Source of the DNA: Phocoena phocoena
Taxonomy: Eukaryota > Chordata > Mammalia > Artiodactyla > Phocoenidae
DNA length: 64,000 bases
Direction of reading: 5' to 3'
Assembly: GCF_963924675.1 (NCBI RefSeq)
Contig: NC_089230.1
Span: 3,411,001 to 3,475,000 of the forward strand
Positions 10,647-23,417 of the stretch are shown one piece after another (the first letter of the stretch is position 1; every line of letters starts with the position of its first letter). The notes under the pieces were generated by a model. The model made no database searches and was not told the origin of the DNA. It saw only the letters and a list, made by a program, of their open reading frames with translations. Both the position numbers and the translations under genes were made by a program.

Positions 10647-11969
10647 GGAAGAAAGGAAACAGTTTTGGACAATTATCTATGTGTTAGAAGCCTTAGGTAT
10701 GATAGAAAATGAGGGGAGAAACCTCTTGGTATCAGGGATTTTGTCTTCTGTATCAGTCTCTTATAATCCTTTACTGACAATTTAGATCTTATGCAACCTG
10801 TTAGAGATCCTGATCTGAGAGGTAAAAGGCCTTTTCAGTTCCAGAAAGAGTCAGTTTTGACTTTCCAAATTTTATATTGTGAGCGTTATAGGCAAGTCAT
10901 ACTGTAAGAAGCGTAGTCATTTTTAAGCTTAAATTTGGTATGTGATACTTTCCTGAACGTCAGTTCCAGTTTTTAAATTTTTTAGTTCTCTAAATGTTAT
11001 GAATGATATCTTTAAAATATGTAGTTTGCTTCACCGTGTAGTTTTCATCACGACAGTTACATTTGATCAGGGTCTTCAAATTTTTTTTTTCTCAAATTGT
11101 TTCAGGACGATATATGGAATAAGAATTGGAGGTAAGAATCAAAGTGTGAGTAGTTGTACCTTTCTCTGCCCTTCTTGTCCTGATATAGCATCTGCTCTGG
11201 AACCAAAAATGGAGTCTGAGAGGTCTGGGCTCTTCCATGAAACTCGCCACCATGTGAGGGAGCGTCCTTCCTTCCTCATCCTTTGCCTTTGGCCACCCTG
11301 CTTCACACCTTATCCATTCCTTTACTTGGACATTTGCTCTCTTTCTTTGGCCTTAAGTAGCTCTGCTCAGCATTTCGCCAGGTCCTGGGCTGCTGCTAGC
11401 CTAGGGAACAGTCAGGTTTTCCACAGCTACCTGGTTACAGACCCTCAGGGATGCTCTGTGGCATCAGTAAGCACAAAGCTAGTAGGCGGCTGCTCTAGCT
11501 TCGACATGTCACAAGGTATTTCATTTGGACACTGACGAGACGCATCCGCTCTTCCATTTCTACTGCCCTTCATCACCTCCCCACGTTTAGGCACTGCTGG
11601 GATGGGTGGTGGCAGGAGTGGAGACATGAAAGAAAACAAAAAAACCCTGCTTTACTTGGTGTCTTTATTCTGTAAGCACAGAGATTCGTCCTTGGTATAT
11701 AAAAAAGTAACATGACCCAGAGTATTGAATGGCCTGTCGATTTTTTTATTAGATGGAGGGTAGGAATTGGTAGGAAAATAATACAATTAATGGAGGCGAG
11801 CAAAGGGATACGAGTAGGGAAAGGTTAAAATGTATTCTCAGCTTCTTTGGAACAGATTCTTCACTTTAGAAATTATTAGAATTCTGCCTTACTGTTGGTT
11901 GAGACCTTGAAAGTTAGCGCAAGGGTAGCTAAGAGTCAGTTATTACAAGCTCAGAGTGACTGGGCGCTT
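10647..11969. other. Unique DNA, no supported gene
   Basis: The longest chance frame is 178 codons at 10999-11535 on the plus strand. It has no domain, contains a phenylalanine run from a T tract, and part of its DNA (about 11220-11350) faintly resembles a sense L2 3' region. No splice-flanked exon was seen. Confidence 0.45.
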
Positions 11970-12106
11970 ATGAAATATATCATCTCGTGTAATCTCCACT
12001 GCTGCCCTATACATAATCCAGGGATTACAGATACTACAGCATGCTCAGGGAGTTTAGGTAACTTATTCAGGGTGCTCTGCGGTGAGTTAGAACCCGGTTG
12101 ATCTGG
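11970..12106 (+). repeat. Probable MIR fragment
   Basis: MIR-like order of short motifs: cgtgtaatctccactgctgc, then agggattacagat, then gtttaggtaacttattcagg, then gagttagaacccggttga. It is strongly diverged. Confidence 0.5.
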
Positions 12107-12957
12107 CTCTTAAGATGACACCCTTGATCATTACCCTGCATGTCTTTCTCACGCTGGCCAGGGGATGAGCCAGGCCATACTCTTAGGGCTCTTTGGTTAC
12201 CTACTAACACTGCTTTTTTCTTTTTTAATGCTCACCCAACACACTTCATCCTTCACATCGTGTTGGAGGGTTTTGTGCTTTTTGCTGTGAGCTCTCATGT
12301 GAACATGGCTATGACAGGAGGAGGGGAAGCCGGTACAGGTCATCACCGTCTGGCCCAGGGGGCATCGGGTGATGGTTGAGGGGCAGAGCTGACATTTTTG
12401 TGTATCAGTACAAACTGCCCTTGCTGGAGGCCTGAAAAAAAATCGGAGGGGGCACCAGAACCCCCTCTTTGTGACTGTGCGGAAAAGGACCATGTAATTC
12501 TTGGATTCTCTAGTTCAAGGGACTGTTTCCTCCCTCTGTGTCTTTGGTCCTTCCTTCACATAGACCACTTTCTCCTGGAGGATGTGAGCCATGTGCGTGC
12601 GAATTGCAGCCGGTTTTATGCTTGATGTTGAGATGGGCCCGCTGTGGTGTGAGGAGACCAGGACTGACATAGACGGCCAACACAGGCCACCTGTGGATAA
12701 TCCTCACATGCCTTTTCTGTGTTTGCAGAATGGGTGGATTTCATGTGTGATGTAGTGTCCAGGTTTCAGGGTTTCAGATCCAAGAATTGCTATCAGAGTG
12801 AATTTTGCTCCTGTTTCTTTTTGCTTGTGCAATCTGCAAGTTAAAGGTCAGTTATACTAACATAAAGTAAAGAAAAAACCCCAATTACTAGACAATTATA
12901 TTAGTCCAAGTGATTTACCAAGTAAAACAGTAGCAAATACACATTTAAACAATACGT
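12107..12957. other. Unique DNA, nothing recognised
   Basis: Short overlapping frames exist on both strands at 12140-12707, with no domain or conserved motif. No repeat was recognised. Confidence 0.45.
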
Positions 12958-13121
12958 ATTATATATCTATACTTATATATCTATACCTGTACACAGCACA
13001 TATATCTATACTTACATATCTATACCTGTACACAACACATATTATACAGCTATGCTTACATATCTATACCTGTACACAACACATATTATATAGCTATACT
13101 TATATATCTATACCTGTACAC
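12958..13121 (+). repeat. Minisatellite, about four copies of a 39-44 bp AT-rich unit
   Basis: The phrase ctatacctgtacaca recurs with cctgt starting at 12986, 13025, 13069 and 13113, giving periods of 39, 44 and 44 bp. Each unit also carries a variant of (t/c)atatctatactta. The copies differ by a short ttat/acagc insertion, which explains the period change. Confidence 0.9.
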
Positions 13122-14453
13122 AGATTATTTTTGCTATCAAAAAAATAGGGTCACTATATTCTTCTCTGAGTATGTCATTGGTCAGTTTTCTAATCTTTAA
13201 TGCATGCAATTTATTTTGGAGAAAAAGCAGCCTTAGTTGCTGTGTGATTATTCCTCTGTGCTTCACTACTGAGAATTGTGTGAATAGCGTGGATCCTTAA
13301 AGCTGAAGTCCAGTGGGTTTTTTTCTGCTCATGAGATTGATTTTGTGTTTGCTTGACCTTTATTTTGGCTAAATCTCATGCTGCAGTTGCAACTGTGCCC
13401 GTTAGGCCGGTCTACTGCCTGGTCCTGCTTGGCCTGGGAGTTTCCCGGTTTCAGTAGAAAATGTCTCATGTCCTGGGAAACCCCTCAGTCCCAGGCAAGC
13501 CGAGAAGGTTGCTTACGCTAGGGCCAGACTTTCCGAGGAGCACATTGCTGCAAATGCCTGGCCACCTCCTGGCCCTACCTTAGTGCTGACAGTTGGTAGC
13601 TGATCACCTGTAACAGCTCATTTTAAGTTGTTCGTGCAGAGTTGAAAGGTGTGGCCCTGCTGTAGATATTGTAACCCCTAAAGCTGACCCCTTCCTGATT
13701 TCTAGGCACTGCTTCGTTGGGTATTTTGCCTTTGCAAGGGGTCAACTTGCCTATGTCGGAGTCAGAGGACAGGAAGGAACTCTGCCCCCTTTAGGAATGG
13801 GCTTCACCCTTTTAGGCTTGCCCTGCTTGTTTTCCCAGAGGTTCTCCTGACATTTTAGGACCTAAGGATGTAAACATAACCACACTCGAGAAAGCCTCTT
13901 GCACTTGAGAAAATGTCAATCCTATGTCCTTACGAGTATCTCTCGTACCAAGATATATTTCCTTGAAGTTGTGCTCTTAGTTTTGATTCTAGGCATCTAA
14001 CACAGGAATAGTATTGACTAATTCTGCAAAGATTCAGGAGATGGCTGCCAGTATAATTAAATAAAATATTTATTTTAAATAAAATTTATTGAAAAAATGG
14101 TCTGTTGCATATTTGTATTGCTTTCAGTTTTTGTGTGTGTGTGAAGATGCTGGAGATGTACAACACGTGTGCCTTTTTCTCTTCCGTTTAGAAATCAACT
14201 CTTTTATTTGTGTAGGAAACTGTAGTGCACATTAACTAGTTGGATTCAGGAGAAACTGATTGTAATAAGTTGTTATTAACAAAATAATTCATTGTGCTAG
14301 AAGGAAGCTAGTCTTTTTGAAATTCAGTGGCTGTGTAATAATTTGCTAATAGGATATTAATTTGACATCCAAGCCAAGTGTACGTAATAATGATATTGGC
14401 TTTGCCTGTATATGGTAATATCTTGTTATAATATCTTGTTATGTATCTCATTA
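13122..14453. other. Unique DNA, nothing recognised
   Basis: No repeat, exon or RNA gene was recognised. The part at 13400-13870 is moderately GC-rich but has no CpG cluster. Confidence 0.45.
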
Positions 14454-14506
14454 CATATATATATGTGTATATATACGTTATATATATGTATGTGTGTGTA
14501 TATATA

Positions 14507-14549
<43 letters not shown>
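14454..14549 (+). repeat. Compound (TA)n/(TG)n microsatellite
   Basis: Alternating TA and TG blocks end in an uninterrupted TA run at about 14518-14549. The minus-strand frame rich in Tyr-Ile-Thr-His that crosses it is an artefact of the repeat. Confidence 0.95.
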
Positions 14550-16019
14550 CATACACATCATGAAAATATCACAAAGAAACTATAGAAAAGGCCACAAAAG
14601 ATCTATCATCTTTAGGCTGTCTGCCTAAAGAAAACGTTTCCCTAAAGGAGTGAAAGCTACTTGGGGAAAAACTGGAATTATTCTTTAAAAAGTGTTTACT
14701 GCGGCTGCCAAGGATCAGTTACTTCATGAACTCATGGGATGTGTGCTGAAGGTTGCTCCCCGGGACCTTATGCTGTTTCCTTGCTAAATATGGTTTGGGA
14801 TGTTTGCCCCTTCAAACTAGGCTTTGTGCTAAAGAGAGCACTTATTTTCAGAATAATTTTATAAATTGGTTCCTGAGAGGTTTCTGGGTGAGGAAAGTAG
14901 AAAATATCGCAGCCACTGCTTACCTTGATTTCTGGTAACTTGCGTTCCTATCATGTGGGTAAGGCCAAACGGGGGACTAAAACACATCTGACCTGAGAAA
15001 TGTCTTCTCTTCAGTTGGAAAGAATAACAGAGGAAATTAAGATTAAGTAACTTACTAGAAAGTCAGTATTTTCAAACTGCAAATCAGGTATAAAACAAAA
15101 GGAAGAAAACTCAAGTTTGTGGACAAAAATCAGGGTTTTAAGATATCTAATGTGAATCAATGAAAATAGATTTTGCTTTATTTCCCTCCGTTTTGGTCTT
15201 CAGGGTGTGATTCATGCATTCCCCTGCAATGCTGCAAACACAGCAAGGACGCAGGGTTAGATCACAGGAACCGGAAAATGAAAGTGACCATAAACGGGTA
15301 ACGGTGTGTAAGTGGGTCCTGAATGAGGCGCTGAGAGAAAGTAGCATAAATGTGAAAAGACATTTGAATTTTATTAAAATCAACTGAGTAGTAACCTAAT
15401 AAAATGAATCAAAGCTGAATGAGTAAGCGTTATTATGCATAAAGTATTTCTTTGCAAAAAGGAGTTTTAAGATAGAACTTTTGATATCCATCATATTTAA
15501 AAGAACCTCAGACTCACACATCTAATGCTTTATCATTGTTTTGTTTTAAATATTTCTTTTAAGAAAACAACAAAGCAATAATATCTCATCGCTTTCATCA
15601 TAGCCTCATAATCTTCACCTTTTGCTTCTGTTTGTCACTCGTGGAAGAAATCCAGGCTTACCTTTATCACTTTGGTATCAGAAACGTTCCAGAGTTTGTT
15701 GAGAGTATCTGAATAAAAAGCTTTTTTGGAAGCCTGACATTTAAAATGATAGGTTTTACATAATTATTATGACTTTAATTAGCTACCTTATCAAATTTGT
15801 TTTATCTTAACATAATGAGGGGAATTTATTTATTTTATATGCGTGTTTGTAAGTTCGGTGCAATGAGTTTATACCACTTTGCTTAGATTCTTATTTTATC
15901 ACACCTCTTACAGTGAGCAGTTCCCTCATCCAGTCCTTATTTCTGTTTGATCAGTCACTGCACCTGCATAGGGATTTTAACGTATTTTCTCTGTTTTACT
16001 TCATTTAATCAGTTATTCA
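14550..16019. other. Unique DNA, nothing recognised
   Basis: AT-rich sequence without a supported gene or clear repeat. Confidence 0.45.
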
Positions 16020-16790
16020 GATGTTTACTGGCTGCCTCTTGTGCAACAAGAACTCTGCTAGGTGCTGGGAATACATCAGTGAACAAAATAAAAAGTAGTC
16101 CCCGTTTCGAAAGAGGCCCAGGGGAGAACATCTACCGCAGGCTGGGCGCACTGGGAAGCTTCACTGGAACCAGGCACATCCAGTTACATGGGCTTAAAAG
16201 ATACGTGGGCCTTAGGCAGATGGGGGTGGAGGTGGGGGGTGTGTTCGGTGTGGGTGGGGAGCCAGTTTACAGCCAGGCCACAGGTCAGGCTCCCGTGGTA
16301 TGTCCCAGTGTCCTGGGGTCGCTGTCCCTGCACTTACAGTAGAGAGGTGGGTGGATGAGGGGAAGCGGAAGAGGTGATTTGGGGTGGGATTTGGGGAGGC
16401 TTTCTGAGCCACAACCACAGTTTTGATTTTATCTTCAAGGCACGAGGACTGGCTGAAGACTCTTAAGGAGGGAGTGTGAGGAATAAGGTCGAATGAACAT
16501 CGACAAGGACGACTTTGGCATTTGGGCCACTGGTTTGGAGGGGCACGAGTTAAAGCAGAGTCCTGTGGCAGAGAGGGGAGGATGGCGGGGCCCCCGGCGG
16601 ACCTCCAGGTGTCAGATCTGGGTGGCGAGGAAGGGGTCCCAGGAGGAGGGCCGGCTTGGGGAGTGAGAGGAAGAGCTTCGCTTTGGCCACCTGAGCCTCA
16701 GGTACCTGTTGGCTGGACAAGTGGAGAGCGCGGGCTGGTGTTAGCAGTTGGAGCACGGGTCTGAGGCTGAAGAGAGAGCAGTCAGTTGCG
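16020..16790 (-). mobile_element. L2-type LINE fragment, reverse orientation
   Basis: Read on the plus strand, it follows the reverse complement of the L2 3' region. It starts with tgctaggtgctgggaatac, then atcagtgaacaaaataaa. Later come ggtttggaggggcacgag, a 'gtgagaggaagagctt' part and 'ggtctgaggctgaagagaga'. It is ancient and heavily diverged. GC-rich portions at 16200-16330 and 16560-16760 contain G runs. Confidence 0.5.
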
Positions 16791-18300
16791 AATGAGAATA
16801 CTGCTGTATCTTTAACTTTTATGCTGCCTTTGGAAGAGGAGCTCTGCAACAGATTGACTCAGGTAATTTCACACTGAGTTGTGACTAATAAGTTCCACGA
16901 CCTCTGCTTTACAGTTCTGGGGGCTTCCTCAGTATCCACGAATAGGCAATTTATTGACTGCAATCAAATAAGTATTTGGTTCATCGTCTGCTGGGTTATG
17001 GAGTGAGACATGTTAAGAAAAATAGCCAGACACACACAAGGAATGTGTGACATCACTCTTCAAAAGGCAGCATCTATTGGGAAAATAACATTACCGGCTA
17101 CTACACCACCTGATGCAAGGGACAGAAGCAAAGGGAGACCTTTGGGTTTCAATTTAAGGTATGAACGTAGGAAAGAACTCTAGTAAATATAAAAGAGGAG
17201 CTATCTCCTAAATAAAAATGTTCTTTTCTCTTGGAGTTTTAAAACATTTTATGTGTCAAGGTTGAATGCAGTTTCCTCTTTACACATTGCTTCTGGTTAC
17301 AGGTGTAATAAAGGATTTCGCTAGTTTCCACGTCATTCTGTTTGAATTTCTGCCCTGTTGATTAAAATGGTTTTTGATGTGTGGAAGCCTAGATATTTTT
17401 ATAGTTATGCATGAAAGGAATGTAGTGAGGTGAGAGTCTGTTGCTGGAAAAGATGTTTTCTGGGCTATTTTAGTACCGTTTCTCATAGTCTACTTCAGTT
17501 TGCATTTTTGGCATTAGATAAAACCATATAGGTTTGTTTCTCACACCGTTTTCTAATGTGAAGACTGTTTCAAAAGTGTATGCAGATAAGGAGGGTGTAC
17601 CTGATGTTTGCTTACATGTGTTGGGTTGGGGAGAGGAATGAAAAGACCCTTCCCTAGGGTTGCCCTACTTTGGAGCAATACAAAAATAACAAATGCTTTC
17701 CATCAGAAAATTACTGTCTGTTCTCTGAGCGACATAAATCTCACTTGGTCTACCTTTAGATTTATAATAGGTAATTTAGCATGCATATTCTCGTGTTGAT
17801 GTTTTTTCATAATGACGGTGTTCAGTATATGATGTTTTGAAGCCCTAAACGAGATGAGTTGTCTTCTGCGTGTGGACAATGTATGTTTTCAGTACCAAGG
17901 AGAAGAGGACACGTGGGTGCGCGAAAGAAGTGGGGGAAGGTTGTATCCCCATCTTGGCGACCAGCGGAAGTTGTCCGCAGTAGTTTCTGATGACAGTGTA
18001 AATTTTCAAACGGAATTTGGCAGGTCTTCATAGGCTGGGAAAGAGAGCTGATTTTTGAATGAAGGACACAAAATACGCTAAACAGTACACGATCTTTGTT
18101 TTACTTATGGTTGCATAAAACAAACACAACTTGTTTAATCCAAACATTGTGGCCGGCTTTCTTAGAGAAAATTATATTAATATTTATGGGGAATTTTCTG
18201 CATGTTGCTTTCAAGGGAATGAAAATGTGTGATGGCTGCACTAATAAAGAGGTTTGCAGGTAACTGCTCAGAGAGTAGGTAAGTTTTAGAGAGAGTATTC
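16791..18300. other. Unique DNA, nothing recognised
   Basis: No supported gene or repeat was seen. Short frames on both strands have no domain. Confidence 0.45.
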
Positions 18301-18924
18301 CATGGACAGTAGTAATTATGGCTCACCTGTCAGCTTTCGGTCACAGCCCCTGCACGCCTGCTGGGTTAGAAGGCGTGTGTCTCGGGGCTGGACCTCACAG
18401 TGTCCCGTCATCCGGTGCAGGGACCCGACCACGGCAAGGCTCATCAGAGCCCTTCCTCAGGTCTGGGAGGGGCCGCCGGGGGGAGGGCTTCTCTTATTCT
18501 GCTGAGGCTGGTAATTGGGGGTGGATTTGCTTGCACGCGTGTGGAGGAAGCTTGTGCTTCAGTCCGGATGGGCTAGGTTAAAACGCAGTAACAAGTGGCC
18601 TGGAAATCTCAGTGGCTCCGTAGAATGGTAATGTACTTCTTTTTCACACACAGTTTTCCGCAGGCCTGGATGATAGCTTCATAGCTCCGTGCTTTTTGCT
18701 TGCTTGCTTGTTTGTTTGCTGAGCTAGCATGAATTGGGATTTTGTCTCTTGCAGTTGAAAGGGTCTTCTGAGAAACATACTGGAATTTTATCCAGTGGAA
18801 AGGAACACCACCTCAGGAGAGAGATAGAAGCAGAGCCAATGGTTAGGAACGGCATCAGGATTCACTATAACATGGATATGGGCCCTCAGCTGCTTCCACT
18901 GGAAGACTCTTAAGTTAAAACTTA
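18301..18924. other. GC-rich patch followed by a possible old LTR-like relic
   Basis: The part at 18330-18580 is GC-rich with several CpGs and two overlapping plus-strand frames of 67 and 87 codons, neither with a recognised domain. The part at 18585-18900 (aaatctcagtggctccgtag, then ttctttttcacacacag) loosely resembles the reverse of old MLT-like LTRs. I am not sure of this. Confidence 0.3.
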
Positions 18925-19032
18925 GACCAATAGTTTTCCTTATTTTATGAAGGGAAAGCTGAGGTGAAGTGACTTGGGCCTCCTGTTAAAGGTCAAATAG
19001 GAATTTAAGGACCGGGGCTTAAACCAGAAAAA
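18925..19032 (+). repeat. Probable MIR fragment
   Basis: Contains ttattttatgaagggaaagc, then tgaggtgaagtgacttgg, then aaaggtcaaataggaattta, in MIR order. Confidence 0.5.
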
Positions 19033-20119
19033 GGGTTTCCGACTCCACATGCAGTGATTTGTCAATGCTTTACAATCTCTCTCTCTCACAAATAAAGGTA
19101 GAAAAGTTTTGAGGGCCTCGCTCATAAAGTATCTAAAGAAAAGGCAAGTGTATATGAGGTTAGCACACACAGTAGGCGTGTTGCCCACAGGTTGGGAGTT
19201 GTATTTAAAAATCCTGTAAGTTATCGTTGATGGCAGCAGAAGCACCGCTTGAATTGGAAGAACTTTTGCTAGAATAACAGAGGGTGACTCTTTGCCGGGA
19301 CAAGCGTTTTGGCATCATCCCATAACACAGAGGTCTGTGCTCTGTAAACTCAGCTGACACCAGAGACCCTGGAACTCAATTGGGGGTGAGTTCCACATGC
19401 CTGAGCTCCCTTCACTCCGCACCCGCCCAGCTCCAGTCTGAGCTGGCATTTGTAATTGCATTAGAGCTTTGCGGTCCACACTCCATCAAAGCCCGGGACG
19501 GGTGGTGCCAACTTGGCCTCCTTCTTCCAGTGAGGAGAAGCCGCTCCTCATGGAGATGGGTGTGCACTTTAGGTCTTTCAGGTCCTATGGTTCATGAATT
19601 TCCGAATTTCATTTTCTTTCTCCATCTAAGTGGGGAAAATACTTTGAAAAAGTTGTTTTTCTGTTTCCAAGTTGTGAAGCAAGAAAATAGATAAAACATG
19701 CATACAATTATGACGAGGCAACAACAGGATAAATATACTTCCTCTTGGAGTATGAAGAGCCCTAGGTTGATCGTATTCAACTGCAGGTACTATCATGCCA
19801 GTCTCCGCAGTTCCCACCGCTCTTGTGACCACTAACATAGCGTAGAAGCCCTTTGCAGTCTGACTCAACCTGCCTTCCTCAGCCCAAGCTCCCGCAGGGT
19901 CTCCACACACTCCGTGTTCCAGCCGCACCACGCGGCAGGTGCTTGTCTCCCAGCCTGACTTACTGTCTGCTCTCTGCCGACCTTTGTACATTCTTCTCCT
20001 GGTGCCTCCCCTGAGCCTTTCTCTCACTTGCTGTACCTGGTACGCTTACTGCTCCAAGAAACGCTCTTCTGTTCCCACTGTAGTCACTGGTGATGTGGGG
20101 TTTCCGGGTTTGCCCCTGG
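19033..20119. other. Unique DNA, nothing recognised
   Basis: Overlapping frames of 60-133 codons on both strands at 19380-20130 share DNA with one another and lack domains. No splice-bounded exon was identifiable. Confidence 0.45.
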
Positions 20120-20460
20120 TTATGAGGTAAGATTGCATTTCCCCATCTCCTTCAACCTTATAATCATGAGACTTGCCACGGCCAATAAAATGTGGAAGGA
20201 AGCGAGCTGTGTTACTTAACAGTGGACGTCTTTGATAGCCAGTGCACAGTTTACCATGTTGCCTTCCCCCGCCAGTGTAGGTAGGGATGTTCTAGACGCT
20301 CATTTTGAGTGGCTGAGTGGGAACAAAGTAGGGGTAAATCCCCAGAACTTCAGTGGGCAAGTACAGTGAATGAAAAGAAATCCTTGGTGTTTTCAGTTAC
20401 CAAGATTCGGGAAGAGTTTGTTACTTCAGTGAAATTTAGCTCTTACTGACTGATGCATGC
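20120..20460 (+). mobile_element. Ancient LTR-type repeat (MaLR-like)
   Basis: It reads through tgccacggccaataaaatgt, then gaaggaagcgagctgtgtta, then gatagccagtgcacagttta, and ends with a decayed gtttgttacttcagtga, then actgactgatgca. This is the layout of an old mammalian LTR-like family with a terminal 'TGACTGATACA'-like end. The family name is uncertain. Confidence 0.45.
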
Positions 20461-20499
20461 CCCCTGTAATGAGCTTTCCTTTCCTCAAGGTTATTGTAA

Positions 20500-20712
20500 C
20501 TACTGATGGCATTTTTTGAGAATTTACTGTGTCTCATGCTCTGTGCAAGGTGCTTCATTTGTGTTATCTCATTGAATCTTCTCAGTAGCCCTACAGGAAG
20601 TTCTTTTTATCACTATTGCACTTTTAGGGAAACTGAGGCTTGGAGATGTAATATAATTTGTTCAGGGTCATGCCGTGTGTCTCTGGAGCCTGTGCTTCCA
20701 ATGACTGCTCTT
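20500..20712 (+). repeat. MIR-type SINE
   Basis: Shows gaatttactgtgtctcatgc, then tcatttgtgttatctcattg, then tagggaaactgaggcttg, then ttgttcagggtcatgccg, which is MIR landmark order over about 210 bp. Confidence 0.8.
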
Positions 20713-20818
20713 CCTGACCCCCTGGGCCGCAGTATCCTGCAAGTATCCCTGAGCTCCTGTTGTGGGCCCAGCTCTGTACTAGGTCTGAGGATGAAAATGT
20801 GAATCAGAAGTAGTCTCT

Positions 20819-21035
20819 GGGGCTTCCCTGGTGGCGCAGTGGTAGAGGGTCCGCCTGCCGATGCAGGGGACACGGGTTCGTGCCCCAGTCCGGGAAGATC
20901 CCACATGCCGCTGAGCAGCTGGGCCCGTGATCCATGGCCGCTGAGCCTGCGCGTCCGGAGCCTGTGCTCCGCAACGGGAGAGGCCAAAGCAGTGAGAGGC
21001 CCGCGTACCACAAAAAAAAAAAAAAAAAAAAAAAA
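20819..21035 (+). mobile_element. CHR-type SINE, plus orientation
   Basis: A nearly complete copy runs from GGGGCTTCCCTGGTGGCGCA to a run of about 24 A residues. The flanks agtctctgg and agtctgtgt are a possible short target-site duplication. The long clean A tail suggests a recent insertion. Four overlapping antisense and sense frames at 20613-21182 arise from it. Confidence 0.92.
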
Positions 21036-21124
21036 CACCAAAGTCTGTGTCCATGAGAAGATTAGGATCGTACAGGGAGAGAGGGATCTGTAAGTACCAT
21101 GAAGTCTTAAAAGTAATGCAGCAT

Positions 21125-21250
21125 AGTGGGTACTCAAAGATTTGGAATCAAAACCTGTCCCCTGCTGTATGGTCTTGGGCAAGTCGTCATCCTCACACCC
21201 ACCCCCACTTCCTGACTTCTATTCTGTCATTCCTAAAATGGGGGAAGTTT
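21125..21250 (-). repeat. Probable MIR fragment, reverse orientation
   Basis: The plus strand reads ttggaatcaaaacctgtccc, then tggtcttgggcaagtcgtc, then cattcctaaaatggggga. These are reverse-complement MIR landmarks. Confidence 0.55.
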
Positions 21251-21404
21251 CAAAATTTTGTAAGCTATAAAATTCAGAAGCCCATCCACCTCAAAAATAG
21301 CATTCGCATGAACAGATCAAATATTTAAAGTCCCTGGCACTTGGCAGCCTACAATACCTGGTAGTTCCCAGTTGATCTTGTTGTTTCAGTAGAAGATTCA
21401 GGAG

Positions 21405-22045
21405 AACATGAGGAAGGAGCCCTCCATCTGAGAGAAAAGGAGCCAGAGAGTTTCATGGAGGAGGTGATGCTGGGCTTGAGCTCTTGAACAGAAGTGCGCG
21501 TTACTTACAGGAGGTGGGAAAGGGAAGCACGTTCCAGGCTAAGTGGAATAGCATGAACTAAGTCATGAAACATTTAGGGAACTGCAAGAAATGTATTATT
21601 AGAAAAGTACAGAGCACAGTGGAGGAAATGGCGAGAGATGACTTTCTGGCACGTGTCCTGGGCCGACTGAGTTGCTTCAGCTTTGTTGCTCAGGCCTTAA
21701 GGAACCATTGGGAGGGATAAATCTGCGCTGTGGCTTTTTTTTTGTTTTTCAAAGTGTGGATTCAGGAAGTGTGGAAGCAACGTCAAAGATGGATTGGAGG
21801 GTGTCACAGATGAAGGAAAGGAAGCCAATTAGTAAACTGCTGGAGAGGGAGAGATGCTAAAGTCTTAAATTAAGGCAGAGGGGATGGAATGGAGAGATTA
21901 GATACAAAGCAACATTAAAGAATGAAAATTGAGACACATATTCCTTTATACAATTTCAGGAGTGAGGGCAAGGAAGGAGCCCCGGAGAGCTCCCGAGTTT
22001 CGGATTTGGTGACTTAGATGTTTGTAATAAAGACTGGGAATGCAG
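21405..22045 (-). mobile_element. Probable L2-type LINE fragment, reverse orientation
   Basis: Reverse-complement L2-like phrases occur in order: catggaggaggtgatgctgg, then cacgttccaggctaagtgg, then gcaacgtcaaagatggattg, then aagccaattagtaaactgct. Several foreign or decayed stretches lie between. No complete frame survives. Confidence 0.45.
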
Positions 22046-23417
22046 AAAGAGTCCTGTTTTTTAACTAGCAAATTTTCTTTTTTGTATAGGGATTATTCAC
22101 TTTAAAAAGTAAAACAATGTGAAAAATGTTCAAAGTAAAGGAGGAATTCTACACCCCATACGTGATGACCCTGTTAGTTTTCCCCAGTTGTTTAAAACCA
22201 CATGTCTGTGTAATGATCATCTTAAAAATAGTACCTTTGCAGGTTTCTTTTGTCATTTAATAGCATGGGATGAGCAGCTTTCCACTTAAGTACATAGAGA
22301 TGGATCTATTTTATTTACTAGTGTAAAAGGATAAGTTGTATTTCATTCCATTTATAATGTTTCTTTTTACTTCTTTATATTTGCTTTTACAAGTAATGCT
22401 ATAAAGGATACTTGTGTATCTATCTAAAAATTTTGATAAAGTTTACAAAAAAGAAGAAACGGCTGGTAGGAGGGACTCTAATTCTTAAATTCAGTGGTAG
22501 GGAAGACCCTCCCTGTTTGTCATATATTCTTTTCTTTTTTTTCTTTTTTTGCTAGTCTCAATAATATTTTCTTTATGTACGTGTCTTGATTGTTGTACTT
22601 TCCATGTACCCTAGAAGGAGCACACGGTGTAAAAATTGGCTTAAACAAGTAAAAATGCTCTCAGTTTGGATGATAATTTGTGTGGTTTTATTACCCGCTT
22701 TAGCCAATTGGGGGATAGTATTCCATTGTTTGCTTATACCACCTTTTGTTTTTTTCATTCCACAGTGGATAAACATTTAGGTTATTACCAACTCTTTGTT
22801 ATTTATTTATTTTTTTTAAAAAAAGCTATTTCGAGAAAACACATCCAACATTGAACTTGCCCTGTTTCACTAGTTAGTTTAGTACTAGTTCTGTTTGCAG
22901 GTGGCAATGTGCCAATGACTTCTCCTTGCTTGGAGGCGTGCTTCCCACCTGACCCCATCCTTACTGGTACACTGTCTTCCCGGACCCTCTGCAAAGGCCT
23001 TTCCTCTGAACAGTGTAGGAGGGACTTAGCGTCCGAATGCATAAGAAGAGGACACTATGTCTTCAGGACTGTGTGCTGGCAGGAAGACCTCTCTCTCTTA
23101 CCCGAAATCCTTCCTACTGTGGACACAACATGGGGTATTAGAAGTGTCATTTTTGCTACTGTTACTTCTCTGATTCCGTTTTAACTGTTTCCTGCTAACA
23201 ACATGTGGGTTACAACTGCCTTGGGTCTTATGTCACTAAAGTACAATGCTAAATTATCGTAAATGTCAGTGAGTTTTTAAAGGGTTGCCATGGAGTATAA
23301 TCCCATGAACCTTTTGGTGCATTAATTTCCCCTCAGTCTGATTGCACAGCAGAATCCTGTGGGAGAGTCAACGTTCCTGTCCTAGACTTATTCATGCAGA
23401 CTCTTCAGACAACATAT
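22046..23417. other. Mostly unique DNA, possible decayed old repeats
   Basis: The parts at 22100-22450 and 22700-22800 (gataaacatttaggttatta) loosely resemble very old LINE-like 3' sequence, but I cannot name them. The short frames on both strands at 22573-23184 show no domain. Confidence 0.35.

Noticed and set aside
10999..11535. 178-codon plus-strand open frame
   Set aside because: It has no recognisable domain, has a Phe run from a T tract, lacks gene context, and is within chance length for a 64-kb window. Part resembles old L2 sequence.
12958..13121. Possible CRISPR-like array
   Set aside because: The units are contiguous variants without unique spacers. It is a eukaryotic minisatellite.
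20613..21182. 189-codon minus-strand open frame
   Set aside because: Its middle is the antisense of a CHR SINE with its poly(A) read as Phe. The rest is MIR-derived sequence.
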